From Saprospiraceae bacterium (GTDB lineage: Bacteria; Bacteroidota; Bacteroidia; Bacteroidales; JAIPBB01): DNA of 25,595 nucleotides. Where the stretch lies: assembly GCA_021739805.1 (NCBI GenBank), contig JAIPBB010000024.1, positions 1 through 25,595 of the forward strand, in the 5' to 3' direction. Positions 9,179 through 18,705 of this stretch are shown here, one piece after another. Below the pieces are notes generated by a model. That model had not been told where the DNA came from. It did no database searches and saw only the letters and a program-made list of their open reading frames with translations. The stretch's first letter is position 1, and each line of letters starts with the position of its first letter. Position numbers and translations under genes: made by a program.

Positions 9179-10324
9179 TTAATCCCTCCTAACACATCGC
9201 ATTATAAAAGATGCACCTTTACCGGTACTATATTGTGCACCATTGATAAAAATTTGATATAGTGCATGAGTAGAACTAAATTCTGTACTGCTGTAATATG
9301 CCCCTGTTGTAAATCCACCAATACTAATTCTGTTTTGATATAAACAATTCAGTTCATCTTTTGCAGGTAAATACCAATCTGTAAAACCATAAGCAGTTAA
9401 TGTGTCACATAGGCAAGCAGCATAATTTCCAATGCCAAGAGTATCAACAATAGTTTGTGTATTTTGTTCTCCATTAGTATTACTAGTTGCTCCGGTTGTT
9501 ATATTCATTCCACCCCATTGAATACTGGAAGAATTATCACTCGGATGAACATATAAAATACCGTTGCAATTAACTGCCGGCAAATCCACTACGCTAATAA
9601 AAGCTGTTTTAATAATCGAATCTGTTCCGTTCATATTCGCAACAGTGAGTTTAACATCATAAGTCCCTGCTGTATTATATATTATCCCTGACGGGTTTTG
9701 AAGGTTAGACGAAGAAGGCGAAGCTCCCTGGAAATTCCAATACCATGTTGCCGGATTTCCTAATGAATTATCAGAAAAATCAACAGATTGTCCTTTAATA
9801 ACTGAATTTTTATTTGCAGTAAAATCTGCTACAGGAAAAGGATTTGCAGCACTTAATCCCGGTATAATTACAAATTTTTTTCCAATAAATAAAGTATCTC
9901 CTGCTTTGGAAAAATCAACATTAATGTTTTCGGAGTAAAGTGAATATGGAACACTAAGCAATTGACTTGTACCTTTTATTGTATAATTTGTACCGCCTGT
10001 AGGGTCGGTTTCTGTTTTCAAATAATAAGGACCATTAGCCCAATTAATCGTGTCAAATCCGCTTTGTCCACCAATTTCAATAGTAATAAGTCCATTATCA
10101 TTTGTTGTTGTAGTTTGAGTTTCAATATAAACAACTGTACCTGTTACAGAAGCCTGCAAAATACTGATTTGCATACCAACAGTTTGGTTTGTTACTAATT
10201 GGTTGTTAGTGTTTCGTATAACAGCTTGAAAGCTCATTTTTTGGGGTATTTGAGCTTTTAGCTGCTGTGGCAGAAAAAAACTTCCAATTATTATTGCTGC
10301 TAAAATTGTTAATATTGGTCTCAT
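9179..10324 (-). CDS. Secreted PKD and DUF1566-like domain protein
   Basis: This protein is 381 aa. A signal peptide (MRPILTILAA to about LKAQ, residue 25) is followed by an N-terminal domain beginning IPQKMSFQAVIRN (~26-135), which is widespread at the start of Bacteroidota extracellular proteins. A PKD domain follows (~160-245; VADFTANKNSV, VDFSDNS, WYWNFQGASPS, YDVKLTVAN). The C-terminal ~130 residues resemble DUF1566/FISUMP-type domains (YGFTDWYLPAKDELNCLYQ, YYSSTE, ending MRCVRRD). There is no T9SS sorting domain, unlike its neighbours, so it may be anchored or released differently. Its ATG overlaps the TGA of the preceding gene (10321-12519) by four bases (ATGA), which implies co-transcription and likely translational coupling. 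The function is unknown; partnership with the beta-helix protein is inferred from the overlap. Confidence 0.9.
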   Translation of the reverse strand: MRPILTILAAIIIGSFFLPQQLKAQIPQKMSFQAVIRNTNNQLVTNQTVGMQISILQASVTGTVVYIETQTTTTNDNGLITIEIGGQSGFDTINWANGPYYLKTETDPTGGTNYTIKGTSQLLSVPYSLYSENINVDFSKAGDTLFIGKKFVIIPGLSAANPFPVADFTANKNSVIKGQSVDFSDNSLGNPATWYWNFQGASPSSSNLQNPSGIIYNTAGTYDVKLTVANMNGTDSIIKTAFISVVDLPAVNCNGILYVHPSDNSSSIQWGGMNITTGATSNTNGEQNTQTIVDTLGIGNYAACLCDTLTAYGFTDWYLPAKDELNCLYQNRISIGGFTTGAYYSSTEFSSTHALYQIFINGAQYSTGKGASFIMRCVRRD

Positions 10325-12519
10325 TTTTCAATTATAAACATTTTTGTATAATTTTTATTTATTGCTTCAACTTTAATAAAATAAGTACCTACAGACAGCC
10401 CATTAACATCTAGTTTATAAGCTTTGCCAATTAAATTTTTACTAAGCATTCTGATACCTAAAACAGAATAAATCTGAATACACTTTATAGAATCACTACA
10501 TTCTATATTAATAACATCTGTTGTAGGATTTGGATACAGTAGAAAAACATCTTCTGTTTCTGTTAGTCCTTTTTTTCTTGGTGGATTATCCTGACATTCA
10601 TAAGCTCCCATATCAATTTTGCCATCTGGGGGATTAAAAATTCTATCACTATTATTCAAATCAACTGATGTATGAAAGAAATTATTATCACCTGAATTTA
10701 CACATGGAGAAACATTACAGTCTATTTGAAAATTATCATGATTTGGGTCTATAAAAAGTGGGTCGGTATCAATATTATTGTTGCCTTGATTGTTTATTCC
10801 TTCAATATTAGAATAAGAGCTATAATCCCAGTATGGATATGTAATATCTATGATAGCATCAGGAACATTATCCCAAACAATTGAATTATATATTTCGTAG
10901 TCTGAGTCTGCAAAGTAAATGCCACCTCCTTCTTCATATCCATTAATATCATATGCAGTATTATTTGCTATTGTATTACTTCCAAATTCAATCTCAGAAG
11001 AATAAGAGCAGTATAATCCTCCTCCATTAACACCAATTGAATAATTATTAATAACGAGGTTATTGATAAATTTAAAATCAAAAACACTTTCAAGAAATAT
11101 TCCTCCTCCTTGTAGTGTACTCGTATTTGAATTAAAAACATTCAAATAACATTCAATGTCACCATAATCAATATTTTCAAAAAACATTGCTCCTCCATTT
11201 CCAGTAACTGTATTGTAAAAAAAACTATTCCTTTTTATATTTATAGGTAAATACTGGGAAACAGAGTTTCTGTCAAAATCATGAAATGCAATTCCTCCTC
11301 CATTAGCTGATTGGTTTTCTTCAAATATATTATCATTAATTGAAAGTCCATAAAGTCTATAATTCAAACCAAATGGAGGTGTATTCATTAGGAAATACAT
11401 TTTATCAATAAATATTGCTCCTCCGTATGTTCCAGCATCTAAAGTAGAATTTGAAATAAACGAATTTTCATTTATAGTTATTTGATTTAAATATATATAA
11501 GTAACGTCATACATTGATTTTGATAAGTAAATCGCACCTCCATTTCCATCAGTATAATTTCCTTCAAAAGTACTTTCAGTAATTGAGATTTCACCCCTGT
11601 TTCTATACGAATATATTGCACCTCCAAAACTCGCCGAATTATTAATAAATTCTGAATTTGTAACTATTAATTTTGAATTTTCAATTGATATTGCACCACC
11701 TTCATTGGTTGAAGAATTATTCTCAAAATTGCAGTTTGAAATTTCAATGTTTGCAAAAGGAAAACCTGAAAGATAAGCACTTTTTATTCTTATGACTCCT
11801 CCAGACAAAATAGATGTATTAAATAAAAATTCGCAGTTTAAAATTGATAGATTAATTTCACCATGTTGAGCTAATGCTGTTATTGCTCCACCTCCATTGC
11901 ATCCGGCAATAGTTGCACTTGATGAGTTATTTTTAAAAAGGCAATTCTCGAAGCTTACCGTTGCAACATTTGAAGTATTTGGTCTTATAAAAATAGCTCC
12001 TCCGGCAGTATTAGATGAGCAATTATTAAAAAGGGAATTACTTACTTCCAGATTTTTATATCCATCATCTAAAGTAAATGCCCCTCCTCTTGAAGTAGAA
12101 GCATCATTAGTAACCGCATATCTGAAAGAACAATATTGAAACTCACTTTGTACAGATGTATTGATTTCTATTCCTTGCCAATAATCACCATAGGTATAAT
12201 CACCTAAATAAGCTGAAAGTGCAGTAAAATATATACTGTCAGATGAATTTCCATTTGCTATAATAGCTCCATTATTAACAATAAATTTATAACCTTGCCC
12301 TTTCTGTGCAGGTGAATGTAAGTAATCATAAGCAATTATCTCTGAGCCTGCAGGAAATGTGAGAACAGCATTGTTACTAATCGTACAATTACTTGCTAAA
12401 TAATATGGACTATCTTGAATATCAAAAGTAATACTTGATGAATATGTTGAATTTAAAGTTAAACTAAAAACATTTGATGTCAACAACATCAATGTCCAAA
12501 TTAAAAGTTTTGTTTTCAT
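10321..12519 (-). CDS. T9SS-secreted Pmp-like beta-helix protein
   Basis: This protein is 732 aa with a signal peptide (MKTKLLIWTLMLLTSNVFS). Residues ~25-110 form a helix-capping region. From ~110 to ~560 there are many repeats of the form F.NNSS....GGAI[FY], with GGAI, GGAM, GGGI and GGGL motifs each preceded by NN or N.S. This resembles the repeats of chlamydial polymorphic membrane proteins and other right-handed beta-helix autotransporter passengers. A DPLFIDPNHDNFQI stretch and a PPDGKIDMGAYECQ motif close the helix (~590-645), a pattern common in Bacteroidota beta-helix proteins. A T9SS type A sorting domain follows (~660-732; FLLYPNPTTDVINI, IYSVLGIRM, terminal KMFIIEK). An adhesin or matrix-binding role is inferred; no catalytic residues are recognised. 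It is followed with a 4-base overlap by the PKD/DUF1566 gene. Confidence 0.92.
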   Translation of the reverse strand: MKTKLLIWTLMLLTSNVFSLTLNSTYSSSITFDIQDSPYYLASNCTISNNAVLTFPAGSEIIAYDYLHSPAQKGQGYKFIVNNGAIIANGNSSDSIYFTALSAYLGDYTYGDYWQGIEINTSVQSEFQYCSFRYAVTNDASTSRGGAFTLDDGYKNLEVSNSLFNNCSSNTAGGAIFIRPNTSNVATVSFENCLFKNNSSSATIAGCNGGGAITALAQHGEINLSILNCEFLFNTSILSGGVIRIKSAYLSGFPFANIEISNCNFENNSSTNEGGAISIENSKLIVTNSEFINNSASFGGAIYSYRNRGEISITESTFEGNYTDGNGGAIYLSKSMYDVTYIYLNQITINENSFISNSTLDAGTYGGAIFIDKMYFLMNTPPFGLNYRLYGLSINDNIFEENQSANGGGIAFHDFDRNSVSQYLPINIKRNSFFYNTVTGNGGAMFFENIDYGDIECYLNVFNSNTSTLQGGGIFLESVFDFKFINNLVINNYSIGVNGGGLYCSYSSEIEFGSNTIANNTAYDINGYEEGGGIYFADSDYEIYNSIVWDNVPDAIIDITYPYWDYSSYSNIEGINNQGNNNIDTDPLFIDPNHDNFQIDCNVSPCVNSGDNNFFHTSVDLNNSDRIFNPPDGKIDMGAYECQDNPPRKKGLTETEDVFLLYPNPTTDVINIECSDSIKCIQIYSVLGIRMLSKNLIGKAYKLDVNGLSVGTYFIKVEAINKNYTKMFIIEK

Positions 12520-12664
12520 AGTATTTCTTTCTTTAGGTAAATTTTTTGGTAAAAATAATAAAAATAAATAGATGTTTAAATTTTTTTAACAATTATTTAT
12601 ATATTACAATAGTCAATAAATTATAAAATAACTCTGTATAAGCTTTAAACAGTTAAAATTAATT

Positions 12665-15600
12665 CTATTTTATCACAAAATTAATAATTTCATTAATTAT
12701 ATCATTCTTAAACTTAATAGAATAGCTTCCTTGTGATAAGTAAGATAAATCCAGTAAAGTTTCTTGTTTATAGTTTTCGTTTGATTCTATTTTTCCGTTT
12801 TTGATTAGCTGACCCATCGAATTAAAAATTTCAAAGTTTAGTTCTTCATACTTTCCTGTTATCGAAATCACAATTTGTCCGTCAGAGGGGTTAGGATAAA
12901 TGATTATGGTATTTGTTGGTGGGATTTCATTTGTATTATATTCAATAAAACTCACTTTTACACTATCAGTATTTGAGCAGCCAAAACTATCAGTAACAAT
13001 CACTGTGAAAACCTTTGAGCCAATACCAATGCCTGAAGAATCGACTGTTAATGTTCTATTAGTTGAGCCATCACTCCATAAATAACTGCTATATCCAAAG
13101 CGGGCATCCAGTATTACGGATGTATTAGAGAAAAGTACTATATCTGGTCCAAGCTCAACTTTTGGTTTTGTATATTCAACATTTATTGAATCTCTTGCCT
13201 GGCAATATTCATCTGTAATAATAACATAATAAGTTAGAGTTCCACTTATTCCATTTGAAGTAACTAATATTGATTGTGATGTATCACCAGTGTTCCATAA
13301 ATAAGCATCATGATTATTTCCTGCATCAATCAAAATGGAGTCGCTGGCACAAATTAAAGTATCCTTACCAAGTTCAACAATAGGTGAATTAATCTTTACT
13401 TCAATAGTGTCGGCATTAAAACAAACACCATCGCTTATTGTCAGAGTGTATGCTGTATTGATTTTTGGTGATACAATAATTTTTTGAGAAGTGTCCCCTG
13501 TATTCCATAAGTAAGATACAGCATTTGTTGATGAAAAAAGTTCAATGTTTTCGCCCTTGCAAATTGTAGTGTCTTTACCTAAATCAACATTAGGAACATT
13601 CAATAAAATAATAGAAATATCATCACTTGATGAGCAATTTGTCAGAGTATCTGTTGTTGAAACTGTATAAACAGTCGAAACTATTGGCGAAGCATAAGGA
13701 TTAGATGAAGTTGAATCGCTTAAACCATGAGTTGGCTGCCACTCATAAACCAAACCGGATGTTGAAGGCCCCCCGATAAAAGTACCAGCAGAACTACAAA
13801 TCATTGAAGTGTCAGCACCTGCATAAGAAGTAGGAACTGAATTCACAAGAATCTTAGCTGTATCAGTATTTGTACAGTTTTGGAAATCAGTAAATGAATA
13901 AAACAACGACTGAAGTCCAACACCTGCTAATGTTGGGTCAAAATTATTAGCATAAACTCCATTGCCTGAAAATGTACCACCGACTGGATTTCCTGTTAAA
14001 TTAATAATTGAACCATTCAGACAACATGAATTGGCAGGAATAAATAAGTTAACAGGCGGAAGTGGATAAATCTCAACTGTTTGGGAAATAAAATTACTGC
14101 ATGAATTTGAATCTGTAAAGCTGTATTTTATTGAATGAAAACCGGGAGAAGCATCACCGGGATTGAAGTTATTACCAGAAATACCATCTCCTGTAAATGT
14201 TCCACCCAGAGGAGAGCCTAATAACGTAAAAATAGTATCACTAAAACAATAGGCGGAATCTAAACCTGAATAACTTACAATTGGTTTTGGATTTACAACA
14301 ATTGTTTGTGTTTTTTGGTTTGCACATCCATTGGTATCGGCGTAACTATAAGTAATATTATGCGAACCAATTCCGGCTAATAATGGTATAAAACTATTAC
14401 CATTTAAGCCGCTTCCACTAAATATTCCCCCAATTGGAATTCCGATTAATCCAAATGGCGGAGAGTATTCACATATATGATTTGGAAATCCATTGATAGT
14501 AATTGTTGGCCTGGGAAAAACGTGAACCATTTGCGAGTCGGAATTTGTACAGCCATGAATGTCAGTAAAAGTATATTTTATTTTATGGTCTCCTACTCCA
14601 GCCATTAAAGGGTCAAATATATTTGAATTTATGCCGTCTCCACTAAAAGTTCCACCAAGTGGAGAGCCTGATAAATTTATTGCAGGATTATAAATACAAT
14701 ATGCATTGTTTAAACCGGAAAATGCAACAACAGGAAGAGGATTCACAGTAACAAAAATGCTGTCAGAGTTGGTACAAGAATGAATATTTGTAAATGAATA
14801 TTTAATTTTATGTAAACCCGGGCCTGCAACTGCCGGATAAAAAACGCCATTTGAAATCCCCACTCCATCATAAGTTCCTCCTATTGGTAATGCTGCAATT
14901 GTTATTGGAGGGTCATCTTCACAATATTCCAATTGAATTCCGCTAAGGTTTATGGTTGGAATTGGATTTACTGTAGAAGAATCACTTGCAGTACTTATAC
15001 ATCCATAATTGTTAATATAGGTATAAGTAAATCCATAAGTTCCGGGTCCAACAAAATTAGGAAAAAAGTTACCTCCACTCATGCCGGGTCCACTAACAGT
15101 TCCACCAGCCGGCGTACCCATAAAAATATATGGTCCGGTGTTAGCACAAACCGAATCAATTACATCTAAACTAACTGCTGTTACAGGATTAACAATTACA
15201 TTTTGTATTGAACTATCAGTACAAGCAAAAGTATTAGTGTAAGTGTATTTAATATTGTAATTTCCTCCTCCAATAGAAGGGTTGAAAAAATTAGCAGTTA
15301 TTCCGGGACCTTCAAAAGTTCCACCTAAAGGAGAGCCGCTTAAAGTAACAATAGAATCATTAGAACAATATGCAGAATTTAAACCCGAAAAACTTACAAA
15401 TGGTTTTGGGTTTACAATAATTGAAGAGCTGTCAAGATTTACACATCCATTGTTATCGGTATAAATATAGGAAATATTGTGCGAGCCTACACCAGCAATA
15501 AAAGGATTAAAATTGTTGCCATTTATACCATTTCCGTTGAATGTTCCTCCTGCTGGTAGTCCTGATAATCCAATTGCTTGAGCATTTACACATAATTGAT

Positions 15601-18439
15601 TTGGTAGCCCACTGAAACTTACAATTGGTAAAGGGTAAACATGAACATTTTGAGAAGTTGAATTTGTGCAGCCATGTATATCAGTATATGTATATGTTAC
15701 ATTATGGTCGCCTGTTCCAGCCAATGAAGGGTCAAACAAGCCTGAACTTACACCATTTCCACTAAAAGTCCCACCAGAAGGAGAGCCTGATAAATAAATT
15801 GCAGGATTGTTTACACAAAAAGAACTGTTTAAACCTGTGATTGTTACTATTGGCAGAGGATATACAGTAACATTAATGCTGTCAGTGTTAGTGCAATTAT
15901 AAGTATTAGTGTATGAATACTTTATTTTATGTAAACCGGCTTCGGCAACCGAAGGATAAAAGACACCATTTGTAATTCCAATTCCATTGAAAGTTCCTCC
16001 AGTTGGTAATGCTGCAATTGTTACAGGCAGATCATCAATGCAATATTCCGATTGTACTCCACTTAGATTAATTGTTGGGGCAGGATTAACTTTTAAGGAA
16101 TCAATAGCAGAACTTATACATCCAAAACTGTTAATGTAAGTATAAGTATATCCATATGTTCCGGCTCCAAGCAGGTTGGAATAAAACACACCTCCACTTA
16201 TGCCAGGTCCATTAATATTTCCACCGGCAGGTGTTCCAGTAAAAATATATTGTCCGCTGTTAGCACATACTGAATCAATTATATCAAGATTAGCCGGAGT
16301 TACAGGATTTACTGTAACATTTTGAATGGCACTATCATTACAACCATATGAGTTACTATAATAGTATTTAATATTATAATTTCCCACGCCGACAGATGGG
16401 TTAAAAGTATTTGCTGTAATTCCTGTGCCTGTAAAAGTTCCACCTTGAGGAATTCCATTTAAAACAGCTATAGTATCGTTAGTGCAATAATTTGAATTTA
16501 GACCGGAAAAACTAACTATAGGTTGATTATTGAAGAATATTGATTTTACATTTGATGATGAAAAACAACCGTTAGTATCATAAATCTCGACTTTATAATA
16601 AACAGAATCATAACAAAAAGCTGTAGAATCAACATAGGAAGTAGCTTGAACTGAATCAAGAATTGCCCAGTTTGTACTTGTAGTTTTGCGTTTTAATACA
16701 AATTTATCGTCAAGAGAAGCAGTTGGGGAATTTAATATTGAATTCCAATTAAGATAAGTATAGCCACTACTATTTGATAGTGATAAAACTATATTTGTTA
16801 TTGTGTCTGAAGGCTCGGATAAATTATTTCCACCATGGCAGCCTGAGCTTGTTTTAACATAATAATATCTATTATTGTTACCAACTATTCCGCTATTGTC
16901 GATATATGTTGTTTGATAATAATCACTAATGCTGTCAACTAAAAAATATGGTCCGTTTGGATTATTTGACGAAAAAATATGATAGCCATTGAAAGTGTTT
17001 GAAAAGTTGAATAAAGGAACCCAGCTAAGTTCAAAAAAACCGCTATTGTTTACAGACGCACATTTAACTTCAGGAGGTGGTAAATCCGGCTCTGAACGGA
17101 CAACAATGGTAATTGTTGATATAGTACTTGCCGGTATTGGACAATAATCATCCGTTATTTTTATAACAAAATTATAAACATTAGTATAGACTCCTGATCC
17201 AATTGGAGTAGCCAGATGGTCACAGCTTGTTTGCCAGCCGAAATTACTGCCAACACCAAACATTCCACTTACAGGAGGAGGCGAATTTAATGTTGCACAT
17301 GGAGGATTTAAGCATCCTGTGCCGGTGAAATTTGTGCCAAATTGAAAACCACTTGCTTCTAAAGTTACAGTTTGAGGGGTTCCGTTTGGCAAGAATTCGA
17401 AATCGGTTCCACCAAGGAAAAAACTCACATAATCACCGGCATTTATCGTGTCAACATATGAATCAAAAGGACCGTTGTGTACAGACTGAAAAGGTGGAGG
17501 CACATAAGGTTTATTGTTTGAGCCACAATTAATGAGTACTACTTGCATATCACGCCATATTTCAGCAAGCTTTATTCCTCCTCTATAAGATGTTACTTTT
17601 GTTGATGTGGTGAAAGCACCATTGGTAAAGGAAGTGAAGGATATTTCACCGGTGTATGCATTTACGGTCGCAGCAATATTGTTTGGATTTTGTGTGGGGC
17701 CGGGCAAAGGATTATTCCATGAATATCCTGTGGCATATTGAGTAACGGGATTACCTGATTGTTGAAGTGGTTGTCCCCAGGAAAAACTTAGAGAATCAAG
17801 GTCGGTATCATAAGCGTTATGATTATATGAAAAGGGTGAACCGGTGCATAATACTGATAAAGAAAGTTCAGCAAAATTAGGAGAATTATCGAAACATGTA
17901 CTAACATTTTGATTGTTATAAGGATACATTATCGCTCTTAATCTAAAGCCTGGCATACCAATAAAATTTGTACAGGGATTTCGGCAACAACCTGAATAAT
18001 AAAACATCCATCCGCTAGCTGGGGGTACTCCGGTAAGTGGAACTCCATTTGGATAAGATGCATCAGATGTATAGTAATATTCTTGTACAGCACCAAGATT
18101 TGGAGCTGCATTCGGCATGGGGTTACTGTTATCACACCAAATATGAACTAGTGATGGGTCGGGATTACATTGAGGAGCAATATCTTTGGGCCAACCGCTT
18201 AATATTGTCATATTTATAGAAGTAAATCCGGGGACTGTTGTGTACATTGGGTAACTTGAACCAAATATAGCTGCTGAACCTGAACTGGTGTAACACTCAC
18301 GATAAAGTTTCATTTCAAACCTAAAATTCCCGTTTGAAGTGCACTCCCAGCTTATCTCACCTCCCATATAATGAGTTGCCATAAGTTCACTTATGGAGAA
18401 AATACAAATGAAAAAAAGAAAAAACTTGAGTTTTTTCAT
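12665..18439 (-). CDS. Giant T9SS-secreted protein with twelve Ig-like repeats
   Basis: This protein is 1924 aa. A signal peptide (MKKLKFFLFFICIFSISELMA) is followed by the same N-terminal module as 1349-4192 (~22-465; HYMGGEISWECTS, YREC, PNAAPNLGAVQEYY, CFDNSP). Two FN3-like domains come next (~470-635). Twelve ~75-aa repeats span ~636-1533, each with YC near the start, a P.GGTF.G.GI core, G.H.IKY.YT, then GC and a V.VNP.P linker. The two Cys per repeat could form a disulfide. Then come a PKD-like module (AGADTSMICSS; ~1534-1615), three modules opening with LG.D (~1616-1830), and a T9SS type A sorting domain (~1842-1924; IIIYPNPSDGQ, IFNSMGQLIK). The architecture suggests a long, stiff, surface-exposed filament or adhesin; that is inference. 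The head matches 1349-4192 and the tail matches 4264-9036, so the gene looks chimeric relative to its neighbours. Confidence 0.93.
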   Translation of the reverse strand: MKKLKFFLFFICIFSISELMATHYMGGEISWECTSNGNFRFEMKLYRECYTSSGSAAIFGSSYPMYTTVPGFTSINMTILSGWPKDIAPQCNPDPSLVHIWCDNSNPMPNAAPNLGAVQEYYYTSDASYPNGVPLTGVPPASGWMFYYSGCCRNPCTNFIGMPGFRLRAIMYPYNNQNVSTCFDNSPNFAELSLSVLCTGSPFSYNHNAYDTDLDSLSFSWGQPLQQSGNPVTQYATGYSWNNPLPGPTQNPNNIAATVNAYTGEISFTSFTNGAFTTSTKVTSYRGGIKLAEIWRDMQVVLINCGSNNKPYVPPPFQSVHNGPFDSYVDTINAGDYVSFFLGGTDFEFLPNGTPQTVTLEASGFQFGTNFTGTGCLNPPCATLNSPPPVSGMFGVGSNFGWQTSCDHLATPIGSGVYTNVYNFVIKITDDYCPIPASTISTITIVVRSEPDLPPPEVKCASVNNSGFFELSWVPLFNFSNTFNGYHIFSSNNPNGPYFLVDSISDYYQTTYIDNSGIVGNNNRYYYVKTSSGCHGGNNLSEPSDTITNIVLSLSNSSGYTYLNWNSILNSPTASLDDKFVLKRKTTSTNWAILDSVQATSYVDSTAFCYDSVYYKVEIYDTNGCFSSSNVKSIFFNNQPIVSFSGLNSNYCTNDTIAVLNGIPQGGTFTGTGITANTFNPSVGVGNYNIKYYYSNSYGCNDSAIQNVTVNPVTPANLDIIDSVCANSGQYIFTGTPAGGNINGPGISGGVFYSNLLGAGTYGYTYTYINSFGCISSAIDSLKVNPAPTINLSGVQSEYCIDDLPVTIAALPTGGTFNGIGITNGVFYPSVAEAGLHKIKYSYTNTYNCTNTDSINVTVYPLPIVTITGLNSSFCVNNPAIYLSGSPSGGTFSGNGVSSGLFDPSLAGTGDHNVTYTYTDIHGCTNSTSQNVHVYPLPIVSFSGLPNQLCVNAQAIGLSGLPAGGTFNGNGINGNNFNPFIAGVGSHNISYIYTDNNGCVNLDSSSIIVNPKPFVSFSGLNSAYCSNDSIVTLSGSPLGGTFEGPGITANFFNPSIGGGNYNIKYTYTNTFACTDSSIQNVIVNPVTAVSLDVIDSVCANTGPYIFMGTPAGGTVSGPGMSGGNFFPNFVGPGTYGFTYTYINNYGCISTASDSSTVNPIPTINLSGIQLEYCEDDPPITIAALPIGGTYDGVGISNGVFYPAVAGPGLHKIKYSFTNIHSCTNSDSIFVTVNPLPVVAFSGLNNAYCIYNPAINLSGSPLGGTFSGDGINSNIFDPLMAGVGDHKIKYTFTDIHGCTNSDSQMVHVFPRPTITINGFPNHICEYSPPFGLIGIPIGGIFSGSGLNGNSFIPLLAGIGSHNITYSYADTNGCANQKTQTIVVNPKPIVSYSGLDSAYCFSDTIFTLLGSPLGGTFTGDGISGNNFNPGDASPGFHSIKYSFTDSNSCSNFISQTVEIYPLPPVNLFIPANSCCLNGSIINLTGNPVGGTFSGNGVYANNFDPTLAGVGLQSLFYSFTDFQNCTNTDTAKILVNSVPTSYAGADTSMICSSAGTFIGGPSTSGLVYEWQPTHGLSDSTSSNPYASPIVSTVYTVSTTDTLTNCSSSDDISIILLNVPNVDLGKDTTICKGENIELFSSTNAVSYLWNTGDTSQKIIVSPKINTAYTLTISDGVCFNADTIEVKINSPIVELGKDTLICASDSILIDAGNNHDAYLWNTGDTSQSILVTSNGISGTLTYYVIITDEYCQARDSINVEYTKPKVELGPDIVLFSNTSVILDARFGYSSYLWSDGSTNRTLTVDSSGIGIGSKVFTVIVTDSFGCSNTDSVKVSFIEYNTNEIPPTNTIIIYPNPSDGQIVISITGKYEELNFEIFNSMGQLIKNGKIESNENYKQETLLDLSYLSQGSYSIKFKNDIINEIINFVIK
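13840..16530 (-). repeat. Twelve tandem ~225-bp in-frame repeats, organised as a duplicated block of five
   Basis: Within the 1924-aa gene, twelve units of about 75 codons follow each other without gaps. By sequence type, units 1-5 (15409-16530) and units 6-10 (14288-15408) match pairwise: 1 with 6 (SFSGLNS.YC), 2 with 7 (DSVCAN.G.YIF.GTPAGG), 3 with 8 (PTINLSG.Q.EYC), 4 with 9, and 5 with 10. Unit 11 is again of type 1. This indicates duplication of a ~1.12-kb block of five units. Boundaries are estimated to within a few codons. Confidence 0.88.
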
Positions 18440-18620
18440 TTAGGCTTAATTAAAGATTTTTTTATAATAAAGTGGTTTAAACAACAATGCCTTTTAGCTA
18501 ACTATTAATCAGACACAAAAAATCATAATTTAGTTGCTTAAGAATAAATTAATTTAATCTGTAAATATATTTAAACAAATTAATACTTTATACATTTATT
18601 GTTAAAAAAGGTTTAAAATT

Positions 18621-18651
18621 AAAAAAGAAACGCCCCGAAGAGCGTTTCTTT
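18621..18651 (-). terminator. Intrinsic terminator with a UUCG loop
   Basis: On the minus strand, AAAGAAACGC and GCGTTTCTTT (18651-18642 and 18633-18624) form a 10-bp stem. The intervening TCTTCGGG extends it by two pairs around a C(UUCG)G tetraloop. Six T residues follow directly. It lies 55 bp past the stop of the 18706-19398 gene and is placed to end the sigma-factor operon. It also separates that operon from the surface-protein cluster. Confidence 0.88.
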
Positions 18652-18705
18652 GAAATTAAAAAAAATACATCGCACGGATGCTTTTTGCACAAATAAATTC
18701 CAGGA

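Noticed and set aside
11897..12139. An 80-codon plus-strand open frame opposite the Pmp-like gene
   Set aside because: It is antisense to repetitive Gly/Asn-rich coding sequence, has no start context or homology-like motif, and is a by-product of the codon bias.
12520..12664. A terminator between the 1924-aa and 732-aa genes
   Set aside because: The spacer is AT-rich with T-runs, but I find no GC-containing stem next to them.
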